Shown in pieces: positions 8,125 through 16,441 of a stretch of DNA of 64,000 bases. This DNA comes from Crenalkalicoccus roseus. Its GTDB lineage: Bacteria > Pseudomonadota > Alphaproteobacteria > Acetobacterales > Acetobacteraceae. The position numbers and the translations under genes were made by a program. Below the pieces are notes generated by a model that made no database searches, was not told where the DNA came from, and saw only the letters and a program-made list of their open reading frames with translations. Where the stretch lies: NCBI RefSeq assembly GCF_004761865.1, contig NZ_SJDM01000003.1:1-64000 (forward strand). The letters run 5' to 3'. Every line of letters starts with the position of its first letter. Within the stretch, counting starts at the first letter, position 1.

Positions 8125-8811
8125 TCAACGGCCACCCCGCAGCGGCAGGCGGCGCACGATCCGGAAGGGGGCGCCGGGCGCGGGCTGGACGAAGAGGCAG
8201 ATCGAGGCCACCCGCCGCATCCGCGCCGCCGCCGCGCCGAGATGCGCGGTGACGGCAGGCAGGACCGCGGCGCGCTCCTCCGCCGACAGCCGCCGCGTCA
8301 GGGTGATGTGGAAGTGCCATTCGTCGAAGACATAGGGGTAGCCCCAGCGCGCCAGCAGCGTCTCCTGCGCAGGGGTGAGGCCCGCCTGGCGGCGGCGGGC
8401 GAGTTCCGCCTCGGCCGGCGGCGCGCGGCAGGCGTCGAGCGCCTCCACGCAGGCGTCGGCCAGGACGCGCAGGGCGGGGCAGGGCGCGGTCTCGCGCAAG
8501 GCGAGGAAGCCGGAAAGGTCCCGTACCGCCAGCGGCGGCAGGTCGAAGGGGGCGAGGCGCGCCGCCAGCGCCTCGGCCGCCGCCGCCACCGCCGCCGGCT
8601 CGCGGGCCGGGCGGAAGGGCGGCTTCAGCGTGGCGTGCAGCCCGTAGAGGCGCGGATCGGCCGTGATCTCCGCGATGTCCAGGGCCGGCAGGCGCGGCTG
8701 CGGCAGCGCCGCCCCCGTCTCCGCGTCCCGCCCCAGCCAGGCGGAGCCGAGGGCGTGCAGCGGGTCCTCGCGCTCCGGCGCCCAGTAGAGGGCGAGGCGA
8801 TGGACGGTCAT
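8125..8811 (-). CDS. DUF1045 phosphonate-metabolism protein
   Basis: 228 aa, last gene of the minus-strand C-P lyase operon. It belongs to the DUF1045 (phn operon protein) family, which has a 2H-phosphoesterase-like layout: GLHATLKPPF near residues 59-68 carries the first HxT and WHFHITLTRRL near residues 172-182 carries the second. The two HxT motifs suggest an RNA-ligase/cyclic-phosphodiesterase fold. Family members occur with phn genes, often beside phnN; a role on a cyclic ribose phosphate intermediate is inference. Its ATG overlaps the stop of phnM (ATGA). Confidence 0.88.
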   Translation of the reverse strand: MTVHRLALYWAPEREDPLHALGSAWLGRDAETGAALPQPRLPALDIAEITADPRLYGLHATLKPPFRPAREPAAVAAAAEALAARLAPFDLPPLAVRDLSGFLALRETAPCPALRVLADACVEALDACRAPPAEAELARRRQAGLTPAQETLLARWGYPYVFDEWHFHITLTRRLSAEERAAVLPAVTAHLGAAAARMRRVASICLFVQPAPGAPFRIVRRLPLRGGR

Positions 8812-9950
8812 GCCACCCGCTCGCCCCCCCGCCAGACGCGCCGCACCACCGGCAGCGCGCCGAGCGGCCGCACCTGCGCGAGATCCGCGCGCAGCCCCGG
8901 CGCCAGCCGCCCCCGATCCTCGAGCCGCGCCATGCGCGCCGGGCGGTCGGTGATCATCGCCACCGCCGCGTGCAGGGCGATGCCGGCCTCCGCCGCGCAG
9001 CGCCAGGCGGCCTCGATCAGGGAGGCGGGAACGTAGTCGCTGGCCAGCGCGTCCACTGCGCGCTCCCGCACCAGGTCGGCGGCGGCGACGTTGCCGGAAT
9101 GGCTGCCGCCGCGGACGATGTTCGGCGCACCGGCGACCACCGCCACGCCGAGCCCGGCGGCCGCCTTCGCCGCCTCCATCGCCACCGGGAATTCGCTGAT
9201 GCGGATGCCGTCGGCGGCGTTGCGCGCCACCTGCTCCGGCGTCTCGTCGTCGTGGCTGGCCAGCGGCAGGGCGCGGTGCGCGATGCGGTCGAGCAGCCAG
9301 CGCCGCTGCGGTTCGCGCAGCCGGGCGCGCCGCTCCAGCAGCTCCCGGATGCGGGCTTCCACCTCGGCCTCGGTCATGTCGCGCTGGCGCCTGCGCAGCG
9401 CGCGGTAGCGGTCGAGGTCGCGGTACTGGCCGACGCCCGGGGAGTGGTCCATCAGGCTCACCATCCGCACCCGCGGATGGTCGGCGAGGACATCCAGCGC
9501 GGGCACCATGTCCGGCGCCGGCAGTTCGCAGCGGAGGTGCAGGAAATGCTCCGCCTTCAGCAGCCCGGTGCCCCCGAGCGCGTCCAGATCCTCCACCCCC
9601 TCGCGGCAGGTCCGGCCGCGGCCGGGGTCGAAGCCGAGATCGCCGAGGCAGAGCGCGTCCAGCACCGTGGTCACCCCGGCGGCGGCGCATTGCGCGTCAT
9701 GCGCCAGCAGGGCGGAGCGGCTGGGCCAGCGCGCATTGGCGCGCGGCATCACCTGGCGCTCCAGATTGTCCGTGTGCAGATCCACGATGCCCGGGATCAG
9801 GTGGTCGCCCTCCAGGTCGAGCGCGGCGGGAAGGCGGGAGCGGCCCGGCTGCAGCTCCGCGATCCGCCCGTCGCGCAGCACCAGCGTGCCGGGCAGGACC
9901 TCCCCCGGCAGCACCAGAAGGGCGTTGGTGAGGATGGTCTCGGGGCTCAT
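8808..9950 (-). CDS. phnM: Alpha-D-ribose 1-methylphosphonate 5-triphosphate diphosphatase PhnM
   Basis: 380 aa amidohydrolase-superfamily enzyme that removes pyrophosphate from ribose 1-methylphosphonate 5-triphosphate to give the C-P lyase substrate. Family motifs are the metal-binding HTD at His59-Asp61 in IVDLHTDNLE, SLMDHSPG, LASHDDETPEQ, GAPNIVRGGSHSGN and ASDYVPASL. All match the E. coli PhnM pattern. The gene starts in an ATGA overlap with phnL and ends in an ATGA overlap with the DUF1045 gene. A divergent paralogue lies at 15207-16346. Confidence 0.95.
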   Translation of the reverse strand: MSPETILTNALLVLPGEVLPGTLVLRDGRIAELQPGRSRLPAALDLEGDHLIPGIVDLHTDNLERQVMPRANARWPSRSALLAHDAQCAAAGVTTVLDALCLGDLGFDPGRGRTCREGVEDLDALGGTGLLKAEHFLHLRCELPAPDMVPALDVLADHPRVRMVSLMDHSPGVGQYRDLDRYRALRRRQRDMTEAEVEARIRELLERRARLREPQRRWLLDRIAHRALPLASHDDETPEQVARNAADGIRISEFPVAMEAAKAAAGLGVAVVAGAPNIVRGGSHSGNVAAADLVRERAVDALASDYVPASLIEAAWRCAAEAGIALHAAVAMITDRPARMARLEDRGRLAPGLRADLAQVRPLGALPVVRRVWRGGERVA

Positions 9951-10645
9951 GCGGCGTTCGGCAGGGGTTGCACCTTGAAGACGCGGTCGGCGACGCGGCC
10001 GCGCACCTCGGCATCGTGGAAGATGCCGATGACGGCGGTGCCCGCCGCCTTCGCCTCCTCGATCATGGCGATGACGACGGCACGGTTGGCGGCGTCGAGG
10101 CTGGCGGTGGGCTCGTCCAGCAGCAGCACCGGATAGCCCGGCGCGAAGCCGCGCGCCAGGTTCACGCGCTGCTGCTCCCCGCCCGAGAAGGTGGCCGGCG
10201 GCAGGCCCTGCAGCCGCGGCGGCAGGTTCAGCCGGGCGAGCAGCGCCGCGGCGCGCCGCCGCGCCGCCTCCGGCGCCATGCCGCGGGCGAGCAGCGGCGC
10301 GGCCACGATGTCGAGCGCCGGCACGCGCGGGATCGCCCGCAGGAACTGGCTGACATGGCCGAGCGTCTCGGTCCGCACCTCGCGCATCAGCCGGGCGTCC
10401 GCCCGGGCGATGTCCAGCATCGCCCCGCGGTGGCGCAGCCAGATGCGGCCGCCGCCGGCGCCGTAATTGCCGTAGAGGCAGCGCATCAGCGTGGACTTGC
10501 CGGCGCCGGAGGGGCCGGCGAGGGCGACGCACTCACCGGGCGCCACGGCGAGGTCCACGCCCTCCAGCACCGGCAGGCGCACCCCGCCCTGCAGGTGCAG
10601 GGTGAAGCTCTTGCACAACCCTTCCGTGCGCAGCGCCGCGCTCAT
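9947..10645 (-). CDS. phnL: C-P lyase system ABC-type protein PhnL
   Basis: 232 aa ABC-type ATPase of the C-P lyase machinery. Walker A GPSGAGKST is at residues 44-52, the signature is FSGGEQQRVNLARG, Walker B is VLLLDEP and the family-typical tail is AGTAVIGIFHDAEVR. PhnL makes methylphosphonate enter ribose chemistry together with PhnG, H and I; it is not a membrane transporter subunit. It starts in an ATGA overlap with phnK. ATG 10645 is the natural start, since the open frame upstream is the shadow of phnK. Confidence 0.95.
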   Translation of the reverse strand: MSAALRTEGLCKSFTLHLQGGVRLPVLEGVDLAVAPGECVALAGPSGAGKSTLMRCLYGNYGAGGGRIWLRHRGAMLDIARADARLMREVRTETLGHVSQFLRAIPRVPALDIVAAPLLARGMAPEAARRRAAALLARLNLPPRLQGLPPATFSGGEQQRVNLARGFAPGYPVLLLDEPTASLDAANRAVVIAMIEEAKAAGTAVIGIFHDAEVRGRVADRVFKVQPLPNAA

Positions 10646-11418
10646 GCCGCGAGCACCGAGGAGACGAGAAGCTGCGTGTAGGGGTGCTGCGGGTCGTCCA
10701 GCACGCGGTCGGTGAGCCCTTCCTCCACCACCCGCCCGTGGCGCATCACCAGCAGGCGGTGCGCCAGCAGCCGCGCGGCGGCGATGTCGTGCGTGACCAG
10801 CAGCACGGCGAGGCCGAGATCGGCCACCAGCGCCCGGATCAGGTCGAGCAGGCGCGCCTGCACCGAGACGTCGAGGCCGCCGGTCGGCTCGTCCATGAAG
10901 ACGAGGCGCGGATGCGTCACCAGGGTGCGCGCGATCTGCAGCCGCTGCTGCATGCCGCCGGAGAATTTCGCGGGCGGGTCGTCCATGCGCGCGGGGTCGA
11001 TCTCCACCCGCCGCAGCCAGGCGGCGGCCTGCGCGCGGATGGCGCCGTAATGGCGCGCGCCGGCCGCCATCAGCCGCTCGCCGACATTGCCGCCGGCGGA
11101 GACGCCCATGCGCAGCCCGTCGCGCGGGTTCTGGTGCACGAAGCCCCAGTCGCTGCGGTGCAGGCGGCGGAGCGCCGCCTCGCCCATGCCGTGCACCTCC
11201 CGCGCCTCGCCCGCGGGATCGCGGTAGAGCACGCGCCCGGCCTGCGGCCGCGCTAGGCCGGAGAGCACGCGCAGCAGCGTGGTCTTGCCGGAGCCGGATT
11301 CGCCGACGATCGCCACCACCTCCCCCGGCCACACCGCGAGGCTGACCCGGTCGAGGGCGGGGATCGCGCCGAAGCGCAGCGACAGCCCCTCGGCCTCGAG
11401 CAGCGGCGCGGCGCTCAT
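10642..11418 (-). CDS. phnK: C-P lyase system ABC-type protein PhnK
   Basis: 258 aa ATPase that docks on the PhnGHIJ core complex. Walker A GESGSGKT is at residues 39-46, the Q-loop is [11 protein letters not shown], the signature is [14 protein letters not shown], Walker B is LVFMDEP and the end is [10 protein letters not shown], as in peptide-type ATPases, to which PhnK is related. ATG 11418 overlaps the phnJ stop (ATGA); an ATG nine codons upstream lies inside phnJ and is less likely. Confidence 0.95.
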   Translation of the reverse strand: MSAAPLLEAEGLSLRFGAIPALDRVSLAVWPGEVVAIVGESGSGKTTLLRVLSGLARPQAGRVLYRDPAGEAREVHGMGEAALRRLHRSDWGFVHQNPRDGLRMGVSAGGNVGERLMAAGARHYGAIRAQAAAWLRRVEIDPARMDDPPAKFSGGMQQRLQIARTLVTHPRLVFMDEPTGGLDVSVQARLLDLIRALVADLGLAVLLVTHDIAAARLLAHRLLVMRHGRVVEEGLTDRVLDDPQHPYTQLLVSSVLAA

Positions 11419-12257
11419 CCCGCCGCCTCCCGGCGCTGGCGGCACCAGTCGGTGTCGGAGCAGAGGAACATCCGCCCGCCGCGGTCGTCGGTCACCACCT
11501 CGTCCAGGTAGCTCTCGCGCGAGCCGCAGAGCGCGCAGGCGGCCTCGGCGCGCGGCGGGCGGAAGGGGTGGTCCTCGAAGTCGAGGCTGCGCACCTCCGT
11601 ATAGGGCGGCACGGCGTAGAGGCGCTTCTCCCGCCCCGCGCCGAAGAGCTGCAGGGCCGGCATGCGGTGCATCTTCGGATTGTCGAAGGCCGGGATGGGG
11701 GAGGGGGCCATCAGGTAGCGCCCGTTCACCATGACCGGATAGTTGTAGCTGATGGCGATGTGGCCGTGCCGGGCGATGTCCTCGTAGAGCTTCACCTGCA
11801 TCAGTCCGTAATCCGCCAGCGCGTGCATCCGCCGCGTTTCGGCGACGCGCGGCTCCAGCCGGAACAGCGGCTCCGGCATCGGCACCTGGTAGACCAGGAT
11901 CTGGCCCTCGCGCAGCGGCGTCTCGGGGATGCGGTGCCTGGTCTGGATGATCGTCGCCTCCGCCGTGCGCTCGGTGGTGGCGACGCCGGCGACGCGGGCG
12001 AAGAAGCGGCGGATGGAGACGGCGTTCGTGGTGTCGTCCGCGCCCTGGTCTATCACCTTCAGGGTGTCGTCGGGGCCGATGACGCTCGCCGTCACCTGGA
12101 TGCCGCCAGTGCCCCAGCCATAGGGCAGGGGCATCTCGCGCGAGCCGAAGGGCACCTGGTGGCCTGGGATCGCCACCGCCTTCAACAGGGCGCGGCGGAT
12201 CATCCGCTTGGTGTTCTCGTCGAGATAGGCGAAGTTGTAGCCGGGGGCGGCGCTCAC
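11415..12257 (-). CDS. phnJ: Carbon-phosphorus lyase PhnJ (radical SAM)
   Basis: 280 aa catalytic subunit that breaks the C-P bond of ribose 1-methylphosphonate 5-phosphate. The non-canonical radical-SAM motif is complete: Cys241, Cys244 and Cys266 (Cx2Cx21C) would hold the 4Fe-4S cluster and Cys272 is the expected thiyl-radical residue, the same spacing as in E. coli. Translation starts at GTG 12257, inside a GTGA overlap with the phnI stop; no ATG is suitably placed and the conserved start [10 protein letters not shown] follows directly. Active C-P lyase is therefore expected. Confidence 0.97.
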   Translation of the reverse strand: MSAAPGYNFAYLDENTKRMIRRALLKAVAIPGHQVPFGSREMPLPYGWGTGGIQVTASVIGPDDTLKVIDQGADDTTNAVSIRRFFARVAGVATTERTAEATIIQTRHRIPETPLREGQILVYQVPMPEPLFRLEPRVAETRRMHALADYGLMQVKLYEDIARHGHIAISYNYPVMVNGRYLMAPSPIPAFDNPKMHRMPALQLFGAGREKRLYAVPPYTEVRSLDFEDHPFRPPRAEAACALCGSRESYLDEVVTDDRGGRMFLCSDTDWCRQRREAAG

Positions 12258-13342
12258 TCCGCCGCCTCCCGCGCCGCCTCGGCGGTGCGGCGCATCGCGC
12301 GCAGCTTCTCGAGCTCGCTCTGGAAGTCCACGTAGTGCGGCAGCTTCAGGTGCTCGACGAAGCCGGTCGCCTCGACGTTGTCGCAGTGGTAGAGCACGAA
12401 TTCCTGATCCTGCGCCGGCGCCGCCGCCTCCTCGCCCAGCTCGGCGGCGCGCAGCGCGCGGTCCACCAGCGCCATCGCCATCGCCTTGCGCTCGCAATGG
12501 CCGAACACGAGGCCGTAGCCGCGGGTGAACTGGGGCGGTTCCGTCCGCGAGCCGGCGAACTGGTTGACCATCTGGCACTCGGTCACGGCGATGTCCCCGA
12601 TCTCGACCGGAAAGCCGAGTTCGGGCGGGGCGAATTCCACCGCCACCTCGCCCATGCGGAGTTCGCCGACGAAGGGGTGGGCATTGCCCCAGCCGCGCTG
12701 GGTCGAGTAGCCGAGGGCGAGCAGGAACCCCTCGTCGCCGCGCGCCAGCGCCTGCAGGCGCAGCGGACGGTCGGCGGGGAAGGCAAGGGGCTCGCGCGTC
12801 AGGTCCGGCGGCTCGGCCTCCGAGGGCGTCTCGCGCGCCATCAGCCCCTCCTGCGCCAGGATGGCGGTGACCCGCGGCATCGGCGCCTCCTCCGCCGGTG
12901 CCCGCGGCGCGGGGGGCGGCGGCGCGGCGCCTTCGGCGGCGAGGGCGAAGTCGAGCAGGCGGTGGGTGTAGTCGAAGGTCGGGCCCAGCACCTGCCCGCC
13001 CGGCAGGTCCTTATAGGTGGCGCTGATGCGCCGGATGGGGCGCATCGCCCCGGTGTCGAGCGGCGTGCTGGCGCCGAAGCGCGGCAAAGTGGTGCGGTAG
13101 GCGCGCAGCAGGAAGGCAGCCTCGATCAGGTCGCCCCGCGCCTGCTTCACCGCCAGCGCGGCGAGGCCGCGGTCGTGGCAGGAGCCTTCCGCCATCACCC
13201 GGTCCACCGCGAGGGAGAGCTGCTGCTCGATCTGCGCCACGGAGAGTTCCGGCACCGCCGGGTCGCCGCGCCGCAGCTCGTCCAGCCAGGCGTGGGCGCC
13301 GGCGATCGCCCGCTCCCCACCCTTGACCGCGACATAGGCCAT
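12254..13342 (-). CDS. phnI: C-P lyase core subunit / nucleosidase PhnI
   Basis: 362 aa. PhnI forms the base of the PhnGHIJ core and in E. coli has purine nucleosidase activity, displacing adenine from ATP for transfer of the phosphonate. The conserved N-terminus MAYVAVKGGERAI, the QLSLAVDRVMAEG helix, YTHRLLDFAL and the C-terminal YHCDNVEATGFVEHLKLPHY block are present. Its ATG shares one base with the phnH stop (TGATG). A Pro/Ala-rich linker sits near residues 150-165. Confidence 0.95.
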   Translation of the reverse strand: MAYVAVKGGERAIAGAHAWLDELRRGDPAVPELSVAQIEQQLSLAVDRVMAEGSCHDRGLAALAVKQARGDLIEAAFLLRAYRTTLPRFGASTPLDTGAMRPIRRISATYKDLPGGQVLGPTFDYTHRLLDFALAAEGAAPPPPAPRAPAEEAPMPRVTAILAQEGLMARETPSEAEPPDLTREPLAFPADRPLRLQALARGDEGFLLALGYSTQRGWGNAHPFVGELRMGEVAVEFAPPELGFPVEIGDIAVTECQMVNQFAGSRTEPPQFTRGYGLVFGHCERKAMAMALVDRALRAAELGEEAAAPAQDQEFVLYHCDNVEATGFVEHLKLPHYVDFQSELEKLRAMRRTAEAAREAAE

Positions 13343-13929
13343 CAGCCCTGCTCCCCGATCGTCACCGTGCGGGGCAGCGCCGCAACGCGCACGCCGGCGC
13401 AGAGGATCACGTCCACCCCGCGCGGGAAGCGGCGGCGGTTGGCCGCCCATTGGGCGAGGAAGCCCTCCGGCAGCCCCGCCACCGCCAGCCGGTGCTCCCG
13501 CTCGATCCCGGGGCCGGAGAGGCGCCAGCCGGCGCCTTCCTCCAGCGCCGCCACCTGCAGGATCAGGGTGGCGGAGCGGTGCGGCTCCTCCTCGGTGCCG
13601 GCCTCCAGCGCGTCGAGGGCCGGCGGGGCACCGGTGGCGAGGGCGAAGGCCGCCGCGCCCGGCTCCGCCACCAGCGGGCAGCCGGCGTGGAAGCGCGCCC
13701 AGGCCTCCGCCGCCGGCCCGGCATCGAGCCAGACCGGCGCGTCGGCGTCGGCGAGGGTGAGCAGCACGGCGGCGGCGGCGGGGCCGAGCGGGGCGGGCGG
13801 CGCGGCGGGGGCGGGCAGGGAGCGCACGCGGCCAGGGCGGCTCATCGCCTCCAGCAGCGCGCGGAAGCAGCGCTGCGCCTCCGTCGCCGGCGCGGCGAAG
13901 CCGGGGGAGAGGGGCGGGGCCAGGCTCAT
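13342..13929 (-). CDS. phnH: C-P lyase core subunit PhnH
   Basis: 195 aa core subunit of the C-P lyase complex. Recognisable blocks are TEAQRCFRALLEAMSRPGR near the N-terminus, LTLADADAPVWL and FPRGVDVILCAG near the C-terminus. PhnH dimerises in the complex and has no known catalytic residue. It starts in an ATGA overlap with phnG and ends one base into phnI, so translation of the whole operon is coupled. Confidence 0.93.
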   Translation of the reverse strand: MSLAPPLSPGFAAPATEAQRCFRALLEAMSRPGRVRSLPAPAAPPAPLGPAAAAVLLTLADADAPVWLDAGPAAEAWARFHAGCPLVAEPGAAAFALATGAPPALDALEAGTEEEPHRSATLILQVAALEEGAGWRLSGPGIEREHRLAVAGLPEGFLAQWAANRRRFPRGVDVILCAGVRVAALPRTVTIGEQG

Positions 13930-14399
13930 CGCATCGTCGCCATAGTGAGGAACTCCACCCGCGTCGCCGCCGCCCTGGCGGCGCGCTCGGCCCGGCGCCG
14001 CGCCTCGGCCTCGGCCAGCGGGGCGATCACCGCCCGCAGCAGCGCCGGGCGCCGCGCCGGGTCCTGCAGCGCGGCGTCCAGCAGGGCAGCGAGTTCCGCC
14101 TGCCACGCATCCCGCCCCGCGACATAGGCGTGGCCGACCCGCCCATCCTCGAGGGCGACGGAGCAGCGGGTGACGGTCATCTCGCCGAGGTTGAAGGGAG
14201 CGCCGTCGCCGCCCTGGCGGCCGCGCACCATCACCAGCCCGGTCTCCGGCCCGCGCAGCCGCCGGTGCGGCGGCAGCGGCGGCAGGGGGGCGAGAAGGGC
14301 GGCGATGGCCTCGCCGCTGGCGCGGGCGAGGACGCCCATCCAGCGCCGGCGCGCCTCTTGCTCGGTCGCCGCGGGGGGGAGGGATGCGTCCATGGACAT
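13926..14399 (-). CDS. phnG: C-P lyase core subunit PhnG
   Basis: 157 aa, first gene of the minus-strand phn operon. The motif RRRWMGVLARASGEAIAAL near the N-terminus, ETGLVMVRGRQGGDGAPFNLGE in the middle and TVTRCSV are typical of PhnG. Two in-frame ATGs (14399 and 14393) are possible. A perfect 6-bp inverted repeat overlaps the start codon and is a candidate operator for the divergently encoded PhnF. Confidence 0.92.
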   Translation of the reverse strand: MSMDASLPPAATEQEARRRWMGVLARASGEAIAALLAPLPPLPPHRRLRGPETGLVMVRGRQGGDGAPFNLGEMTVTRCSVALEDGRVGHAYVAGRDAWQAELAALLDAALQDPARRPALLRAVIAPLAEAEARRRAERAARAAATRVEFLTMATMR

Positions 14400-14414
14400 C
14401 TAGACGAGTAGATG
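14397..14414. promoter_or_regulatory. Candidate PhnF operator (inverted repeat over the phnG start)
   Basis: CATCTAGACGAGTAGATG reads as CATCTA-N6-TAGATG with perfect arms and a central CG. It contains TCTAGAC, similar to half-sites bound by HutC/PhnF-subfamily GntR regulators. It covers the phnG start codon and lies about 60-80 bp from the phnF start, in the only gap between the two divergent transcription units. Binding is inferred from symmetry, position and subfamily. Confidence 0.5.
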
Positions 14415-14475
14415 ATGCCCCTGCTAAGCGTCAAGCAGGATGCCCCATGGATCCCCTTCCGTGCGTGAAGCCCCG

Positions 14476-15204
14476 ATGACGGCGCCGGTCGCCCGCGGCC
14501 AGGGCGTCGCGCTCTGGCGGCAGATCGCAAGCCAGGTCGAGCGGGAGATCACCGCCGCCGGGCGCAGCCCGGGCGAAAGGCTGCCGACCGAGGCCGAGCT
14601 CTCCGCCCGCTTCGGCGTCAACCGCCACACCATCCGCCGCGCCATGGAAAGCCTGGAGACGCGCGGCCTGATCCGCATCGAGCAGGGACGCGGCAGCTTC
14701 ATCGCCGAGGACGTGCTGGACTATCCGCTCGGCCCGCGCACCCGCTTCTCCGAGACCATCCGCCGGCAGAACCGCGAACCGCAAGGCCGCCTGCTGCGCG
14801 TCGCCGAACAGCCCGCCGAGGTGCCGGTGGCGGAGGCGCTGCGCCTGCCCCCCGGCCATCCCGTGGTGGTGGCGGAGCGGCTCGGCCTCGCCGACGGCCG
14901 TCCGGTCGTGCTGGGCACGCACTACTTCTCCGCCGCCCGCTTCCCCTCCATCGCGGCGCTGCTGGCGGAAGACCCCTCCATCACCCGCGCCCTGGCGCGC
15001 TCCGGCCTGCCCGACTACCGCCGGCACGTCACCCGCATCACCGCGCGGATGCCGACGCCGGAGGAGGCGGGGCTGCTGCAGCAGTCGCGCTCGCGTCCCG
15101 TCCTGGTGACCGAGGCGGTGAACCTCGACCCGCGGGGCGCGCCGGTGGAGTTCGGCGTCGCCCGCTACGCCGCCGCGCGCGTGCAGCTCGTGGTCGAGAG
15201 CTGA
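14476..15204 (+). CDS. phnF: GntR-family regulator PhnF
   Basis: 242 aa from ATG 14476; an in-frame ATG at 14440 would add 12 residues, but GVALWRQIASQVEREI begins at the usual distance from 14476. A winged-helix GntR domain (residues about 10-75, with FGVNRHTIRRAMESLETRGLI) is followed by a UTRA effector domain (about 85-235, ending FGVARYAAARVQLVVES). HutC/PhnF regulators repress phn genes and respond to phosphate or phosphonate-derived ligands. It is divergent from phnG and only 2 bp upstream of a PhnM paralogue. Confidence 0.92.
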   Translation: MTAPVARGQGVALWRQIASQVEREITAAGRSPGERLPTEAELSARFGVNRHTIRRAMESLETRGLIRIEQGRGSFIAEDVLDYPLGPRTRFSETIRRQNREPQGRLLRVAEQPAEVPVAEALRLPPGHPVVVAERLGLADGRPVVLGTHYFSAARFPSIAALLAEDPSITRALARSGLPDYRRHVTRITARMPTPEEAGLLQQSRSRPVLVTEAVNLDPRGAPVEFGVARYAAARVQLVVES

Positions 15205-15206
15205 CC

Positions 15207-16346
15207 ATGCGCTTCCGGATCCTGGGCGGCCGCGTCCTCGCAGGCGACCGGCTGGAACCGGCCGAGCTCGCCCTCGACGGAGGCCGCATCGTGGAGGTGC
15301 CGTCGGCCGGGGCGCGCTGCCTCGACGCCACGGGGCTCCTGGTGCTGCCCGGCCTCGTGGACATCCACGGGGACGCGCATGAGCGCGCCCTGCAGCCGCG
15401 GCCGGGCATCGGCTTCCCGGCCCCGCTCGCGCTGCGCGACACGGCGGCGCAGCTTCTCGCCGCCGGCATCACCACCGCCTATCTCGGCGTCACCCTGTCC
15501 TGGGAGCCCGGGCTGCGCTCGCTCGAGGCCTGGCGCGCGCTGATGGCGGCGCTCGACGGGCTGCGGCCGCGGCTCGCGCCCGACCTGCGCATCCATCTCC
15601 GCTTCGAGGCCGACAACCTGGACGCGCTGGAGGACGCGCTGGCGGACATCGCCGCGGGGCGGGTGCATCTGGTCGGCTTCAACGACCACACGCCGCCCAT
15701 CCTCGCGCGCATGGGCGACGCGCGGCAGGTGGCGAAATACGCCGGCCGCGCCGGCCTCTCGCCCGAGGAGTACCGCACGCTGGTCGGGCGCGTCGCCACC
15801 CGGCGGGGCGAGGTGTCGGAGGCGCGCCGGCGCCTTGCCGCGGCGGCCGCGGCGGCCGGGCTGCCCATGCTGAGCCACGACGACGCTACGCCGGAGGACC
15901 GCGCCCTCTACCGCGCGCTCGGCGCCCGCATCTGCGAGTTCCCGATGAGCGAGGCGGTGGCCGAGGAGGCGCGCGCGCATGGGGAGGCGGTGGTGATGGG
16001 CGCGCCCAACGTGGTGCGCGGCGGCAGCCACCTCGGCTGGGCCAGCGCCGCGCCGCTCGCCGAGCGCGGGCTGGTGACGGTCCTGGCCAGCGACTACCAC
16101 TGGCCCTCGATGCTGGAGGCGGCCTTCGCGATGGCCGCGCGCGGCACGCTCGGCCTGCCGGCGGCCTGGGCCCTGGTCTCGGCCAATCCCGCCGCCGCGC
16201 TGGGCCTCGAGGATCGGGGCGCGCTGCTGCCGGGCCGGCGGGGCGACGTGGTGGTGGTGGATCCGGAAGGTCCCTCCGTGGTGGCGACCTTCTGCGCCGG
16301 CCGCCTCGCCCATCTCGGCGGGGAGGGCGTGGCGCGCCTCGGCTGA
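15207..16346 (+). CDS. Second PhnM-family amidohydrolase
   Basis: 379 aa paralogue of PhnM, starting 2 bp after the phnF stop. Shared family blocks are LPGLVDIHGD (His54, Asp56), LSHDDATPED, GAPNVVRGGSHLGW and ASDYHWPSML. It departs from PhnM at HGDAHERALQPRPG (in place of HTDNLE) and at GFNDHTP (in place of SLMDHSPG). Annotation pipelines would call it a ribose 1-methylphosphonate 5-triphosphate diphosphatase, but a complete phnM is already in the divergent operon, so this copy may handle another phosphonate or nucleotide intermediate. Its linkage to phnF suggests phosphonate-responsive expression. Confidence 0.88.
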   Translation: MRFRILGGRVLAGDRLEPAELALDGGRIVEVPSAGARCLDATGLLVLPGLVDIHGDAHERALQPRPGIGFPAPLALRDTAAQLLAAGITTAYLGVTLSWEPGLRSLEAWRALMAALDGLRPRLAPDLRIHLRFEADNLDALEDALADIAAGRVHLVGFNDHTPPILARMGDARQVAKYAGRAGLSPEEYRTLVGRVATRRGEVSEARRRLAAAAAAAGLPMLSHDDATPEDRALYRALGARICEFPMSEAVAEEARAHGEAVVMGAPNVVRGGSHLGWASAAPLAERGLVTVLASDYHWPSMLEAAFAMAARGTLGLPAAWALVSANPAAALGLEDRGALLPGRRGDVVVVDPEGPSVVATFCAGRLAHLGGEGVARLG

Positions 16347-16348
16347 GG

Positions 16349-16374
16349 CGCCGCGCCGGCTGGCGGGCGCGGCG
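16349..16374 (+). terminator. Candidate intrinsic hairpin after the second phnM
   Basis: CGCCGCGCC (16349-16357) and GGCGCGGCG (16366-16374) form a perfect 9-bp stem with an 8-nt loop, starting 2 bp after the stop codon. No T-run follows. Position directly after the phnF-phnM2 unit supports a terminator role. Confidence 0.45.
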
Positions 16375-16441
16375 GGGAGGGTGCAGTCTGGCCGCGGCAC
16401 GCCGCCACCGGCGCGCGGCGGCACGGAGCGGGAGGACAGCG

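Noticed and set aside
12258-12578. N-terminal extension of the phnJ frame upstream of GTG 12257
   Set aside because: It lies within phnI in another frame and has no PhnJ similarity; the conserved PhnJ N-terminus begins at the GTG, and GTGA coupling matches the rest of the operon.
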